A DNA stretch of 64,000 nt from Cylindrotheca closterium (Eukaryota; Bacillariophyta; Bacillariophyceae; Bacillariales; Bacillariaceae): the NCBI GenBank assembly GCA_933822405.4, contig CAKOGP040001781.1:264800-328799 (forward strand), written 5' to 3'. Below, piece after piece: positions 63,735 to 64,000 of the stretch. The notes under the pieces are model-generated. The model was given only the letters and a program-made list of their open reading frames with translations. It was not told where the DNA came from and did no database searches. Numbering within the stretch: the stretch's first letter is position 1; each line of letters begins with the position of its first letter. A program made the translations under genes and the position numbers.

Positions 63735-64000
63735 CTTGACTTCTTTTTGCAAGACAAAACAAATTATGTGGCGATGCTTGGAATTTCGTTTATTTCACTG
63801 GTTTTTTGAAAAAGATGCAAATCACGATGATTCACACTTTATTTATGGTCGCTGATTTATTTCGCTCAACTTGACATGAATCCTTATTTATGGAATCGTG
63901 GTACAATTAACCACGTTTTGTACCCAGTGAGAAAAGAATCTTCAAACTGCTTGCCAGAATTGAGAAGGTTGCTACGGTATACTGTAAAACAGTCTCTCTA
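63735..64000. other. 5' region of the PT-rich gene
   Basis: Promoter side of the preceding minus-strand gene. No other gene seen before the window ends. Confidence 0.4.

Overview
The window looks like nuclear DNA of a diatom, probably a pennate one. Evidence: no operons; long AT-rich spacers; short GT-AG introns (115-132 bp); eukaryotic proteins (SET/MYND-like, Atg22-like transporter, SR-type nuclear protein, 7-TM receptors); a PT-rich single-pass wall-type protein; and a large family of DUF6824 proteins, which are abundant in diatoms. The genus cannot be fixed from sequence alone. There is one assembly gap (N run, 19448-19722).

Layout. 0-6.4 kb: ordinary genes (SET-domain protein, two single-TM unknowns on the minus strand, an ETHE1-like metallo-beta-lactamase-fold enzyme). 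6.9-7.6 kb: degraded LRR-like sequence. 8-42.6 kb: a tandem array of 11 DUF6824 genes, all on the plus strand. It begins with three units of about 6.9 kb carrying one type A gene (motif NHHGNHNLH) and one type B gene (motif SHLGNIRLH); the third B gene is truncated by a deletion. It continues with A-only units at about 3.7 kb spacing. Each of the first seven A genes is followed, 560-740 bp past its stop, by a conserved noncoding element. 43.2-52.9 kb: two intact and at least three broken copies of a 7-TM receptor-like gene, with a 617-bp tandem repeat rich in short palindromes between the intact copies. 53.1-63.7 kb: single genes again (SCI1/NKAPD1-like SR protein, Atg22-like transporter, C69 dipeptidase, class C beta-lactamase-like serine hydrolase, small acidic protein, PT-rich membrane protein with an apparent one-base frameshift).

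The main interest is the DUF6824 array. Its domains are homogenised at the DNA level, including third codon positions, while flanks have diverged. Its N- and C-terminal regions are reshuffled between copies, and the same noncoding element is kept beside seven genes. This is what unequal crossing-over and gene conversion leave in a fast-evolving family. The function of DUF6824 is unknown and the sequence does not reveal it.
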